Assembly: GCA_964422415.1 (NCBI GenBank)
Contig: CAYRBI010000001.1
Location: 62,001 to 126,000 of the forward strand
Direction: 5' to 3'
DNA: 64,000 bases
Origin: OLB16 sp964422415
GTDB taxonomy: Bacteria > Hinthialibacterota > Hinthialibacteria > OLB16
A program made the position numbers and the translations under genes. Shown piece by piece: positions 27,401 through 34,183 of this stretch; positions within the stretch are counted from its first letter, which is position 1, and each line of letters opens with the position of its first letter. Below the pieces are notes generated by a model, which saw only the letters and a program-made list of their open reading frames with translations, did no database searches and was not told the origin of the DNA.

Positions 27401-29218
27401 TATGGCGCGGCCACCTCAACCCCCACCCCCTCAGGAACCAACACCCGGACACTCACTCCCACAGAGACCACAACTCCCACCACCACCCTTACCCACCAAC
27501 CCGCCGCCCAGATTGTCTATGTGGCGCATGATGCTCAGGGGACCGCAGATGGCTCCTCCTGGGAGAATGCCTTCCAGTCCATTTCAACCGCGCTGGGATA
27601 CTCCAACTCAGGAGACCAGATCTGGGTCAAACAAGGATTGTATGATGAATCCATCACGCTAAAAGCAGGAGTGGAAGTTTATGGAGGTCTGAAGGGTACC
27701 GAATCCGAGACCGATTTTAACACACGCGACTGGACCTTGAATGAGACTGTCATCGACGCTGGACGGAATGGCAACTCCACGGTCACGGGGAGTGATAATG
27801 CCCTGCTGGATGGCTTCACCCTTACGGGAGCCTTTGGCACCGCCGCAGCGGGAGTCATTTGCGGGGGTGTGTCTCCGGATATCCGGAATTGTAAGATTAT
27901 TAACAACACCTCGATATCACTCTCTGCGCAATCCTGCACCTCATACGAGGAAGGATGGGAAATTATAACTTATTGCAGCTGTAAGAGGGGGTATGGAGGG
28001 GATGGAGCCGGTATATTGCTTGGGAATTCAGCGGCAGTATTTGAGAACTGCATTATTAGTGGGAATAGTTCCCAGGATTCTGGAGGGGGTCTCTTCATGG
28101 GGCCGATCTGGAAAATTGATCCCGCCTACTGTGGAGACAAAAGCAGTGAGGAATCACCCCTCAACAGCGAGAATGCCGATTCTGATGATATGGGTAACGC
28201 CACAGAGGAAATGGAAGTCGCCACCACGGAACGGGTCTCGGCGGATGCCCCACAAACGTTGTTTATCAACTGTTTGTTTTCCGGCAACACAACCGGTTCA
28301 TGGGAGAGCTATGGGGGGGCCTTTTATATCCAGGATAACAACGCCCGTTTTGTGCGATGCCGTTTTTCTGACAACGAGGCTTACTATGCCAGTGCTGGAT
28401 ATACCAAGAACTCCATTGCCTCCTTTGAAAATTGCCTTTTTTCTCGTAATCAACCGACTTATTATGGAATTGAACTGGCCCACTTCACATCCACAGTGAA
28501 CTACATCAACTCCACCAGGTATGGAAATAACACACAGGAAATCCTGGCTTACGAATCGGATATGAAACTCACCAATTGCATTCTCCAAGGATCAATATTA
28601 AATGGAAATATGACAGCCCAAGCCTGCTACTGGGATGATCCCCGCTTTGTCGATCCAACTGGGGGTGATTTTCACCTGCAAGCCAACTCAGCCTGTATCG
28701 ATAATGGCATCCAAGTCGATCTGAGCGAAGACCTCGATGGCAATCCCCGTCCGGTGGATGTCCCCGACATCGGCTTGGATGGAACCGGTCAAGGTTTCGA
28801 CATCGGGGCCTTTGAATACCAGATCCCTTCCCCCCCAACTGAGGTTCCGACTCCCTCGCCCACGGATACCCCAGTTCCGCCCATACTTCCCACAGACACC
28901 CCCACTCTCTGGCCCACGGAAACAGAGACAGTTTCTGCGACACCCACCTTCCTCCCAACCATGACAGAGACGCCTCTTCCCACAGGAACTCCCACAGTCA
29001 CTCCTTCTCTCACCCTCCTCCCGACAGACACACCTTATTCAGCGGATATTGATGAGAATAATAAGGTGGATACTTCTGATCTCTTGCGGATGCTGGGGGT
29101 TTGGAACTCCGAGGTCCAGAGCGCCTCGCCGGAAGACTTGAATGACGATACTCAGTTGGATATGGAGGATCTCCTGATATTCGCGGAGCAGTGGCAGGCG
29201 GCTACTGGTGTTGAATAG
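24416..29218 (+). CDS. 1600-residue secreted modular protein: three LamG domains, duplicated beta domain, beta-helix, dockerin-like end
   Basis: A signal peptide ends near residue 31. LamG/concanavalin-like domains lie at about 35-255, 433-638 and 648-861, each closing with a GLxxYWxFDE motif. Two copies of an unnamed beta-rich domain follow LamG 1 and LamG 3 (about 258-371 and 880-998; both start HxxELxxxExxYxCSxS and end A-x-A-x-V/I-x-C). Thr/Pro linkers are at about 372-428, 999-1028 and 1473-1540. A right-handed beta-helix with an ADGSSWENAFQSI start and an IDxGxxxD...GAFEY end spans about 1031-1471. The last 60 residues hold two dockerin-type loops (DIDENNKVDTSD and DLNDDTQLDMED). ATG at 24416 has GAGGAG about ten bases before it. 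Probably an extracellular glycan-binding or glycan-cleaving protein; no cohesin is visible nearby. Confidence 0.88.
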   Translation: MCYQLNLRSKSLPYFVCTPLFLSIISLASLAEELGPAGYALKFSNNQWATYTSEESETRPNQFTTEAWVCRDLYTSGQDWWQVVINRDNQSPNLTIGTNGFFQFELATVNGFQALETQPGSVPLGQWVHVAETWGGYIMKSYVNGILQTTAMQAGNLPEVTRLFNIGAVDESRTEGFNGLIDEVRIWDVARTEEQILTYYRVPLDGNEPGLVAYWNFDETSGVYALDQSGHSHDLKFGGNTGSAVNYPERVISTIPGFTILHDELIIAESVYGCSESLNLELHNLEEAGNLQAEISLFSSIGDHEHPILLELSSQSGVFSATFPIEQGISSRDDGILQIANGSIISATYLNTNHSSGNTEILSATADVVCNIPTRTPTLTKTPTLSLTPTDTTTDTPTITQTPTATFTPTFTITSTPTPTKTQVTPMTPDIPEGISGYALYFNGNDWAQSEPIPALEETSFSQITVEAWIRPTKPVAGYSTLLSIPGFLQIDLRMNTLVVILTTSTGQHELATATNAFPNDTWHHFSTTWDGKSARIYRDGLQVRDIQKSGTAVPGSSVLVLGSPVARYVLQSGYMANVVVDELRIWSVARTKEEIQSDMKTELQGDENGLLLYWPFNEGSGYVAFDKTSHSVPLWWSQGKPEYVPSNTVGKAGYSLFLDGATWAVSDEYSIFSAESRKSFTVEAWIKPYYPITLSGAPVMAANYHYGFRVTPDWTIYLGLPTDAFYPSDYIDYGVLGPAPGSIQPGQWNHIAESWNGYALSLCINGTWMCGALTSKTLYNPTTRIYVGVSAAMTNCYYGEVDEIRIWSTWRSPVEIQRTMNTPLSGDEPGLIAYWTFDEGPSQYAPDYGPLNIPLRWASPDTSTASNPVWVTSSIWDNAPITPHKGELFFEQQEYPCSGSVLLTLKDSDLQGQQTQILQVQTLPGDKENFTLTEKPSNSGQFTGKLALSLTNAVYGDGIIRVSDGYILSTSYTDLDDGTGTQQVVMATAEINCGYGAATSTPTPSGTNTRTLTPTETTTPTTTLTHQPAAQIVYVAHDAQGTADGSSWENAFQSISTALGYSNSGDQIWVKQGLYDESITLKAGVEVYGGLKGTESETDFNTRDWTLNETVIDAGRNGNSTVTGSDNALLDGFTLTGAFGTAAAGVICGGVSPDIRNCKIINNTSISLSAQSCTSYEEGWEIITYCSCKRGYGGDGAGILLGNSAAVFENCIISGNSSQDSGGGLFMGPIWKIDPAYCGDKSSEESPLNSENADSDDMGNATEEMEVATTERVSADAPQTLFINCLFSGNTTGSWESYGGAFYIQDNNARFVRCRFSDNEAYYASAGYTKNSIASFENCLFSRNQPTYYGIELAHFTSTVNYINSTRYGNNTQEILAYESDMKLTNCILQGSILNGNMTAQACYWDDPRFVDPTGGDFHLQANSACIDNGIQVDLSEDLDGNPRPVDVPDIGLDGTGQGFDIGAFEYQIPSPPTEVPTPSPTDTPVPPILPTDTPTLWPTETETVSATPTFLPTMTETPLPTGTPTVTPSLTLLPTDTPYSADIDENNKVDTSDLLRMLGVWNSEVQSASPEDLNDDTQLDMEDLLIFAEQWQAATGVE

Positions 29219-29259
29219 AGGGGATCTTTCTGTTTGACCTTCACCACCTGTGGGCTAAC

Positions 29260-29397
29260 AGTCCGTTGAAAAACTCGTAGTACTGTTGGCACCATGGATT
29301 CCCGCCTTCGCGGGAATGACGATTTCCAAGGGATTTCGCTTATTCTGTCATTCCCGCGAAGGCGGGAATCCATGGTCACGCTCTTTTTCAACAGGCT
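29260..29397. mobile_element. MITE-like palindromic element with perfect 29-base inner arms
   Basis: Inner arms 29292-29320 and 29347-29375 are perfect 29-base reverse complements (CCATGGATTCCCGCC...), separated by 26 bases. Outer imperfect terminal repeats are AGTCCGTTGAAAAA (29260-29273) and the complement of AGCCTGTTGAAAAA (29384-29397). No ORF lies inside. The GATTCCCGCCTTCGCGGGAATGACG-type core is a dispersed repeat known from many bacterial genomes. The right end touches the stop codon of the LacI-type gene. Confidence 0.8.
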
Positions 29398-29398
29398 G

Positions 29399-30457
29399 CT
29401 AAACGGACGCCAGAACTCCTTGCCCCTCCACGCACTCCCCGCTCGAGGCCCTGATCATGAGCTCATGCGGCACCAGATGCTGCCGCACGGGAGCATTGGG
29501 GTTCTCGATCCTTTCAAAGAGCATCTCGATCGCGATCCGTCCCACCGCCACCATATCCTTGGCGCAGGTGGTGATGGAGGGACGCACCAGCTTGGACCAG
29601 GGGCTGTCATCGAAACCAGTGACCGAGACTTCTCTGGGCACATCGATGCCCATGGACTGTAATTTGTATAAGGCGATCAACGCGATGGTATCGTTGACAC
29701 ACACCAGTGCGGTGGGGGGAGCTTCTTGGGAATAAAGACCCTCAATGACGTCATGCCAAGCCTGTTCTCCACCCTCATCCCAAGTTCCCACCTCATTGAT
29801 CACATGGGCCGGATCGAGTTTGAGACCACGGGCATCCAGGGCCTGCGTAATTCCGGCCATTCTTTCGACGACAGCCCGGTTGACCACATCATGCCCGAGA
29901 AAAGCAATCCGTTTATGTCCCAGATCGAGTAGATGGTTTACCATTTGGATAGTCGTCTCAGTCTCTTCCATGGTGACCCAGTCCACATCATATTGGGGCG
30001 TTTTTCCAATCAAGACAAAGGGATAATTCTCCAGTTTGAGCCGGGCGAAGTGATCCAGGCTGACATTGATGTTGTAGTCATACTCAGGAATGATGAGGAT
30101 GCCCTCGGTCCGGTATTGACGGAGCGCTTCAATGTTCTCCCTTTCGGTCATGAGATCATGGTTAGAATCAAACACCAGAATCTGGAAGCCCTTCCGGCGG
30201 CAGAGGTTCTCGATATGACTGATGGCATCCAGGTAAAAGGGGATTTTTAGATTGGAGGTGATGACTCCAATGGTGTGGCTACGTCCACTCACCAGATTCT
30301 GTGCGATCCGGTTGGGGCGGTACCCAATGCGGTCAAGCAACTCGAGCATCTGCTGGCGTTTTTCCTCGCCCACTCCGGGCAGACCGTGAATGGCACGGGA
30401 TACCGTAGCCGTTGAGGTGTTCGCCATCTTGGCGATATCTTTAATGGTCAGTCCCAT
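29399..30457 (-). CDS. LacI-family transcriptional regulator
   Basis: 352 residues from the ATG at 30457, where the helix-turn-helix begins directly (MGLTIKDIAKMANTSTATVSRAIHG, hinge GYRPNRIAQNLVSGRSHTIGVI). The ATG at 30505 would add an unsupported 16-residue tail. The periplasmic-binding-like sugar domain follows (DAISHIENLCRRKGFQILVFDSN, FVLIGKTPQYDVDWVTMEE, ALVCVNDTIALIALYKLQSMGIDVP, VTGFDD). LacI regulators usually repress carbohydrate genes until a sugar binds; the target genes are not identifiable here. The TAG stop at 29399-29401 is formed at the edge of the MITE-like element, so the C-terminus may have been altered by insertion. Confidence 0.92.
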   Translation of the reverse strand: MGLTIKDIAKMANTSTATVSRAIHGLPGVGEEKRQQMLELLDRIGYRPNRIAQNLVSGRSHTIGVITSNLKIPFYLDAISHIENLCRRKGFQILVFDSNHDLMTERENIEALRQYRTEGILIIPEYDYNINVSLDHFARLKLENYPFVLIGKTPQYDVDWVTMEETETTIQMVNHLLDLGHKRIAFLGHDVVNRAVVERMAGITQALDARGLKLDPAHVINEVGTWDEGGEQAWHDVIEGLYSQEAPPTALVCVNDTIALIALYKLQSMGIDVPREVSVTGFDDSPWSKLVRPSITTCAKDMVAVGRIAIEMLFERIENPNAPVRQHLVPHELMIRASSGECVEGQGVLASV

Positions 30458-30622
30458 GGAGCCCGTCCCACACACATGTTGTTTGTCATGCCGAGATAAG
30501 ACCATCCCACATAGGATGTGGCCAAGTATTACTGAATGATCCCGGAACTACAATGTCAGTGGAGAATAGAGGGGTGAGACAGTCTTGGATGAATTCCGCC
30601 GTGTTCAAAGATAACGTGATGA

Positions 30623-30649
30623 TGGAACGAGTAAAGGAGTCTCGTTCCA
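30623..30649 (-). terminator. Stem-loop after the che operon
   Basis: Perfect 9-base stem (TGGAACGAG / CTCGTTCCA) with a 9-base loop, starting about 27 bases past the cheB stop in the direction of transcription. No U-run follows, so it may act as an RNA-stabilising 3' hairpin or weak terminator. Confidence 0.5.
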
Positions 30650-30676
30650 ATGATAAGAGGGATCAGGCGGAGAGGG

Positions 30677-31705
30677 TTATACCATCTCGAGAATCTTGCG
30701 TGGGATGTCCTTCAGTGAGGCGACATGGTCCACCGCACCGAGCAGGGCTGCCTCCTTGGGCATTCCATACACCACCGAACTGGCTTCATCCTGGCCGATG
30801 GTGATGGCGCCATTATCTTTCATTTCCTTTAATCCCTGGGCTCCATCACGGCCCATTCCCGTCATGATGACTCCCACCGCGTTCTTCCCCGCATAGCGTG
30901 CCACGGAGCGGAAGAGCACATCCACCGAGGGGCGGTGCTGCGAAACCAGAGGGCCCTGTTTCACCTCAATTTCGTATACAGCGCCAGAACGCCGTAGAAC
31001 CATGTGGTAGTTTCCTGGTGCGATGTAAGCATGTCCTGGCAAAACTGTATCCCCATCCTCCGCCTCCTTGACCCCCATCGCACACATGCTGTTGAGACGT
31101 TCGGCAAATGAACGTGTAAAGAGTTCCGGCATATGTTGGACAATCAGGGTTCCGGGAGCATTGGCCGGCATGGCGGTCAGAACACTCTGAAGGGCCTGGG
31201 TTCCGCCGGTAGAGGCTCCGATAGCGACAATCTTGTGGGTGGTCCGGGTGAGGGATTCGCGCCTGGACGGTTCTTGTGCCGCAGCCCTGAGGCGGCTGAC
31301 CCGTGATAGATCCACCCGCGCGGCTGCTTTCACCTTCTCGATGAGGGCGACCGCTGCATCACCCACGGTGTATGAGGAACCCGGCTTACAGAGTACATCC
31401 ACCGCCCCCGCGTCGAGCGCCTCCAAGGCCAGTTCGCTGCCCTTCGGTGTGAGTGAAGAAACGATAACAACGGGGACTGGATGATACCGCATTAACTTGC
31501 GCAAGAATGTAATTCCATCCATCCGGGGCATCTCAATATCCAGGGTGAGCACATCCGGTTCAAGTTCAACAATCAGGTCGCGGGCCACATATGGATCGGG
31601 GGCTACACCTACGACTTCAATCTCGGGATCCTTTTCCAGTTCTCGCGAAAAAATCTGGCGGACGATTGCCGAGTCATCTACTACCAGGACACGTATACTC
31701 ATCAA
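30677..31705 (-). CDS. cheB: Chemotaxis methylesterase/glutamine deamidase CheB
   Basis: 342 residues. N-terminal receiver (VLVVDDSAIVRQIF, phospho-acceptor D56 in LTLDIEMPRMDG, Lys in VLCKPGS), a linker (about 125-150), then the esterase domain with the catalytic triad Ser165 (GASTGG), His191 (QHMP) and the Asp of MTGMGRDGAQG. It removes methyl groups from receptors and deamidates Gln, resetting receptor sensitivity. The ATG overlaps the TGA of cheX (31702-31705), and cheB closes the che operon. The frame is full-length. Confidence 0.96.
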   Translation of the reverse strand: MMSIRVLVVDDSAIVRQIFSRELEKDPEIEVVGVAPDPYVARDLIVELEPDVLTLDIEMPRMDGITFLRKLMRYHPVPVVIVSSLTPKGSELALEALDAGAVDVLCKPGSSYTVGDAAVALIEKVKAAARVDLSRVSRLRAAAQEPSRRESLTRTTHKIVAIGASTGGTQALQSVLTAMPANAPGTLIVQHMPELFTRSFAERLNSMCAMGVKEAEDGDTVLPGHAYIAPGNYHMVLRRSGAVYEIEVKQGPLVSQHRPSVDVLFRSVARYAGKNAVGVIMTGMGRDGAQGLKEMKDNGAITIGQDEASSVVYGMPKEAALLGAVDHVASLKDIPRKILEMV

Positions 31706-32172
31706 TCACGGCCCTCCATCGATAGGATGAGCAATAACGGCTGGTCTTCGATCAAGAAAGCGAGGGATTCCTTAGAATCCTTGATCGAATTCCATTCATC
31801 GGCGGAGACAGGTGTGGCACAGGGGATTGCCGCTTCGAAGAGGTCACTCTCTTGAGCCAGGAGTGTACGCAGATGACCACAGAGCACATTGATCATCTCT
31901 TTGACCGCATCCTCGGAACGCTCTTGCGCAACGGGGTCATCCTCCTCGATTCCGAGCACATTCGCCGTAATGGTTCGCGCCAGGCTCATTGGTATAACCA
32001 CGCCGAGATGGCTCTTCCCATTCGAAAGGATGTCAATCCATACATGGAGAAAACAGGCATCCTCCGCACAGGTGAGACTCTCCGCTTCCACCCTGTCTCC
32101 AAACATAAAAGCGTAATTTGAGAGAACTTCCATGAAAGCTCCCTCCACAAAGCCCGCTACTTGTTCACGCAT
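31702..32172 (-). CDS. cheX: CheX-type chemotaxis phosphatase-like protein
   Basis: 156 residues from the ATG at 32172; the longer open frame (to 32271) runs back into cheY. The CheX/CheC signature is visible in EDAVKEMINVLCGHL (Glu and Asn of the ExxN-type dephosphorylation motif), with a second LLLILSMEG strand at the C-terminus. CheX dephosphorylates CheY-P. One motif copy, not two as in CheC, supports CheX. It overlaps the end of cheY by eight bases and the start of cheB by four. Assignment is by motif and context. Confidence 0.82.
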   Translation of the reverse strand: MREQVAGFVEGAFMEVLSNYAFMFGDRVEAESLTCAEDACFLHVWIDILSNGKSHLGVVIPMSLARTITANVLGIEEDDPVAQERSEDAVKEMINVLCGHLRTLLAQESDLFEAAIPCATPVSADEWNSIKDSKESLAFLIEDQPLLLILSMEGRD

Positions 32173-32551
32173 GACAGGCTCCCAGAACATCGGAGATGAC
32201 CGCTTGGATCTCCTCTGGCGAGAAGGGTTTGCGTACGAAGGCCCTGGCTCCGGAGGCCAGAAGCTGATCAATCACCTGACGGTTTCCCTCGGCGGAGACA
32301 ACGATAACCGGTGTCGAGGCCAGCATATTGTTCTCGCGCATCGTATTGATTAATTCGACTCCCCCCATCTCTGGCATATGCAGATCCGCGATAACCAGAT
32401 CAATCCATTGTTCATCGAGTATCTTCAGAGCTATCTTGCCGTTGGGGGCATGATAGAAACCATCCACTGTGATATGCGCTAGCCGGAGCGTTTTCTGAAG
32501 CACCTGGAATACAGTCAGGGAGTCATCAACTACAAGTATGTTGAGTGACAT
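32165..32551 (-). CDS. cheY: CheY-type response regulator
   Basis: 128 residues, a single receiver domain: ILVVDDSLTVFQVL, Asp in LVIADLHMPEMGG, Ser in VIVVSAEGN and Lys in FVRKPFSPEE. It is likely the diffusible output of CheA in this cluster. In a genome with flagella it would contact FliM; without flagella it could act on pili. The gap from cheD is about 20 bases, and the 3' end overlaps cheX, its presumed phosphatase. Confidence 0.93.
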   Translation of the reverse strand: MSLNILVVDDSLTVFQVLQKTLRLAHITVDGFYHAPNGKIALKILDEQWIDLVIADLHMPEMGGVELINTMRENNMLASTPVIVVSAEGNRQVIDQLLASGARAFVRKPFSPEEIQAVISDVLGACHA

Positions 32552-32571
32552 GAAACACCTCCTCCCCTTTT

Positions 32572-33090
32572 CTACAGCTCTGTTATTTCGTCACCCGTCC
32601 GAATCCAAGTCCGTCCTGTTGCAATTTCCAAACTCATTGTCCTGGGTTTGGCCCCACCAACTTCCTCAGAGGCAATAAGAAGATTATTCTTCCATAACAC
32701 CTTCCTCAACATCGCATAGTTGCGTTCGCCGATCTTGAAGAATCCACCTTGATCAAGGATCTGAGAGGCGCCAGCAACCTTTACCACCAGCCGGTCGCGG
32801 ATAGCCCCATGGTCGAACATCGTTTGTAGAAACAAGGCCATCCCAGTATCCACATATATCTCGGGACGGTCAGTGCTTTTCCTAATATCAGCCTTGGAGA
32901 GGGGCAACATGCAATGAATCATCCCCCCCACCCTGATGATGGGATCATACAGGGTCACCCCCACACAAGATCCCAATGAATAGGTTGTGAGAACGACCTC
33001 GGGGCGCGAGGAGATTTCCATCTCCCCCATACCGACATTCACAATAACACGGTAACCATTCTCAGTGCCGTTGTCTTCTTCCGGTTGCAT
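32572..33090 (-). CDS. cheD: Chemoreceptor glutamine deamidase CheD
   Basis: 172 residues from the ATG at 33090, chosen because AAGAGG lies six bases upstream; a GTG at 33186 would add 32 residues with no CheD similarity. Family motifs are TTYSLGSCVGVTLYD with the catalytic Cys, and GMIHCMLP with the His. CheD deamidates receptor glutamines and in several bacteria is controlled by binding CheC or CheY. The CheX here is a relative of CheC. A 188-base gap separates it from cheR upstream. Confidence 0.93.
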   Translation of the reverse strand: MQPEEDNGTENGYRVIVNVGMGEMEISSRPEVVLTTYSLGSCVGVTLYDPIIRVGGMIHCMLPLSKADIRKSTDRPEIYVDTGMALFLQTMFDHGAIRDRLVVKVAGASQILDQGGFFKIGERNYAMLRKVLWKNNLLIASEEVGGAKPRTMSLEIATGRTWIRTGDEITEL

Positions 33091-33278
33091 GATTAACCTC
33101 TTCAAGCCGGCTTGTGCAACCCCCTTACTGAAGGAGGCTCCTCCCGCCACACACGCCCTTCTGAGGTTCTGCCGAATCCAACTCACTTTATATACCTCAT
33201 ACCACTATACACTAAACAAATGTGAGTGGCTTTCATTTTCATATCCGTCTGAAAGAGACACGGGTGTTCATGGTTTCC

Positions 33279-34097
33279 TCATGTCTTCTGGTAAATGGAT
33301 GGCCGGACAGTTTTGAAAGGAACCGTCAAACCGGTCAAGCCCTCGGATTGTCCAAGAATCAAGAAACCATCCTTACGCAACAGCCGGTGAATCTCCATGA
33401 CCAGGTTTTCCCTGACCCTCATGTCGAAATAGATCATCACATTCCGGCAAAAAACTACATCAAAAGGCCCCTTCATCGGAAAGGGCGGATCTGACAGATT
33501 CAACCGGTTGAATGAAACCTTATCCCGCAACTCGGTCGAAACCACATAAATCGATTCTCCATCGTCCATTTCCCGGTGAAACCAACGGCGTTTATGGTCT
33601 GCGGGAACCGTATTAAGTTTCTCTTCGATATAAGATCCGGTTCTCCCCGCCACCAGAGCGCGAGTCGAGATATCCGTGGCAAGAACCCGGACATCGGTCA
33701 CATTACTGGCTTTGGAGGCGAAGTAAGTCATCATTATGGTGTACGGTTCTTCTCCCGTGGAACAGGCCGCTGACCAGAACCGGAAGCTCCGCTGCCCCAT
33801 CTCGTACCACCTATCAATCTCTTGAGTGAGGAAGGAGAAAGCCACTGGTTCACGGAAGAAACTGGTGACATTCGTCGAGACCGCATCCAACAGCTGAACA
33901 CATTCCTCACCATCATCATCCTCGACAATTTTATGCAGATAATCCCGGTAATTCTCAATTCCGAGAGCGCGCATCCGCTTGCCAACCCGTGAACAAAGAA
34001 GTGCTTCTTTCTGCTCAGTCAGGTGAATTCCACTCTTTTCGTAAACCAAATCACGGAACTTGCGAAAGGTGCTGTGATCCATTGCTTTCGGACTCAT
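33279..34097 (-). CDS. cheR: Chemotaxis protein methyltransferase CheR
   Basis: 272 residues from the ATG at 34097 (GAAGGGG about 11 bases before it); a GTG at 34118 is possible but less likely. N-terminal helical domain (FRKFRDLVYEKSGIHLTEQK), the NVTSFFREP loop, the SAM-binding segment RFWSAACSTGEEPYTIMM, the ATDIS motif and DVVFCRNVMIYFD. It methylates Glu residues on chemoreceptors. The receptor gene lies directly upstream. No TPR extension is present. The usual beta-subdomain that binds receptor pentapeptides appears present, and the receptor ends in an acidic-aromatic tail. Confidence 0.95.
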   Translation of the reverse strand: MSPKAMDHSTFRKFRDLVYEKSGIHLTEQKEALLCSRVGKRMRALGIENYRDYLHKIVEDDDGEECVQLLDAVSTNVTSFFREPVAFSFLTQEIDRWYEMGQRSFRFWSAACSTGEEPYTIMMTYFASKASNVTDVRVLATDISTRALVAGRTGSYIEEKLNTVPADHKRRWFHREMDDGESIYVVSTELRDKVSFNRLNLSDPPFPMKGPFDVVFCRNVMIYFDMRVRENLVMEIHRLLRKDGFLILGQSEGLTGLTVPFKTVRPSIYQKT

Positions 34098-34183
34098 TGT
34101 GTAGCGGTTCCCCTTCACATGAAGCCCCCTCTCCAGGCTGGGCGGAAACCTGGAGAGGGGTATGAACCATTAGAATACCACAA

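Noticed and set aside
29281..29300. TGGCACCATGG as a sigma-54 promoter
   Set aside because: No TTGC at the -12 position; it lies inside the palindromic element.
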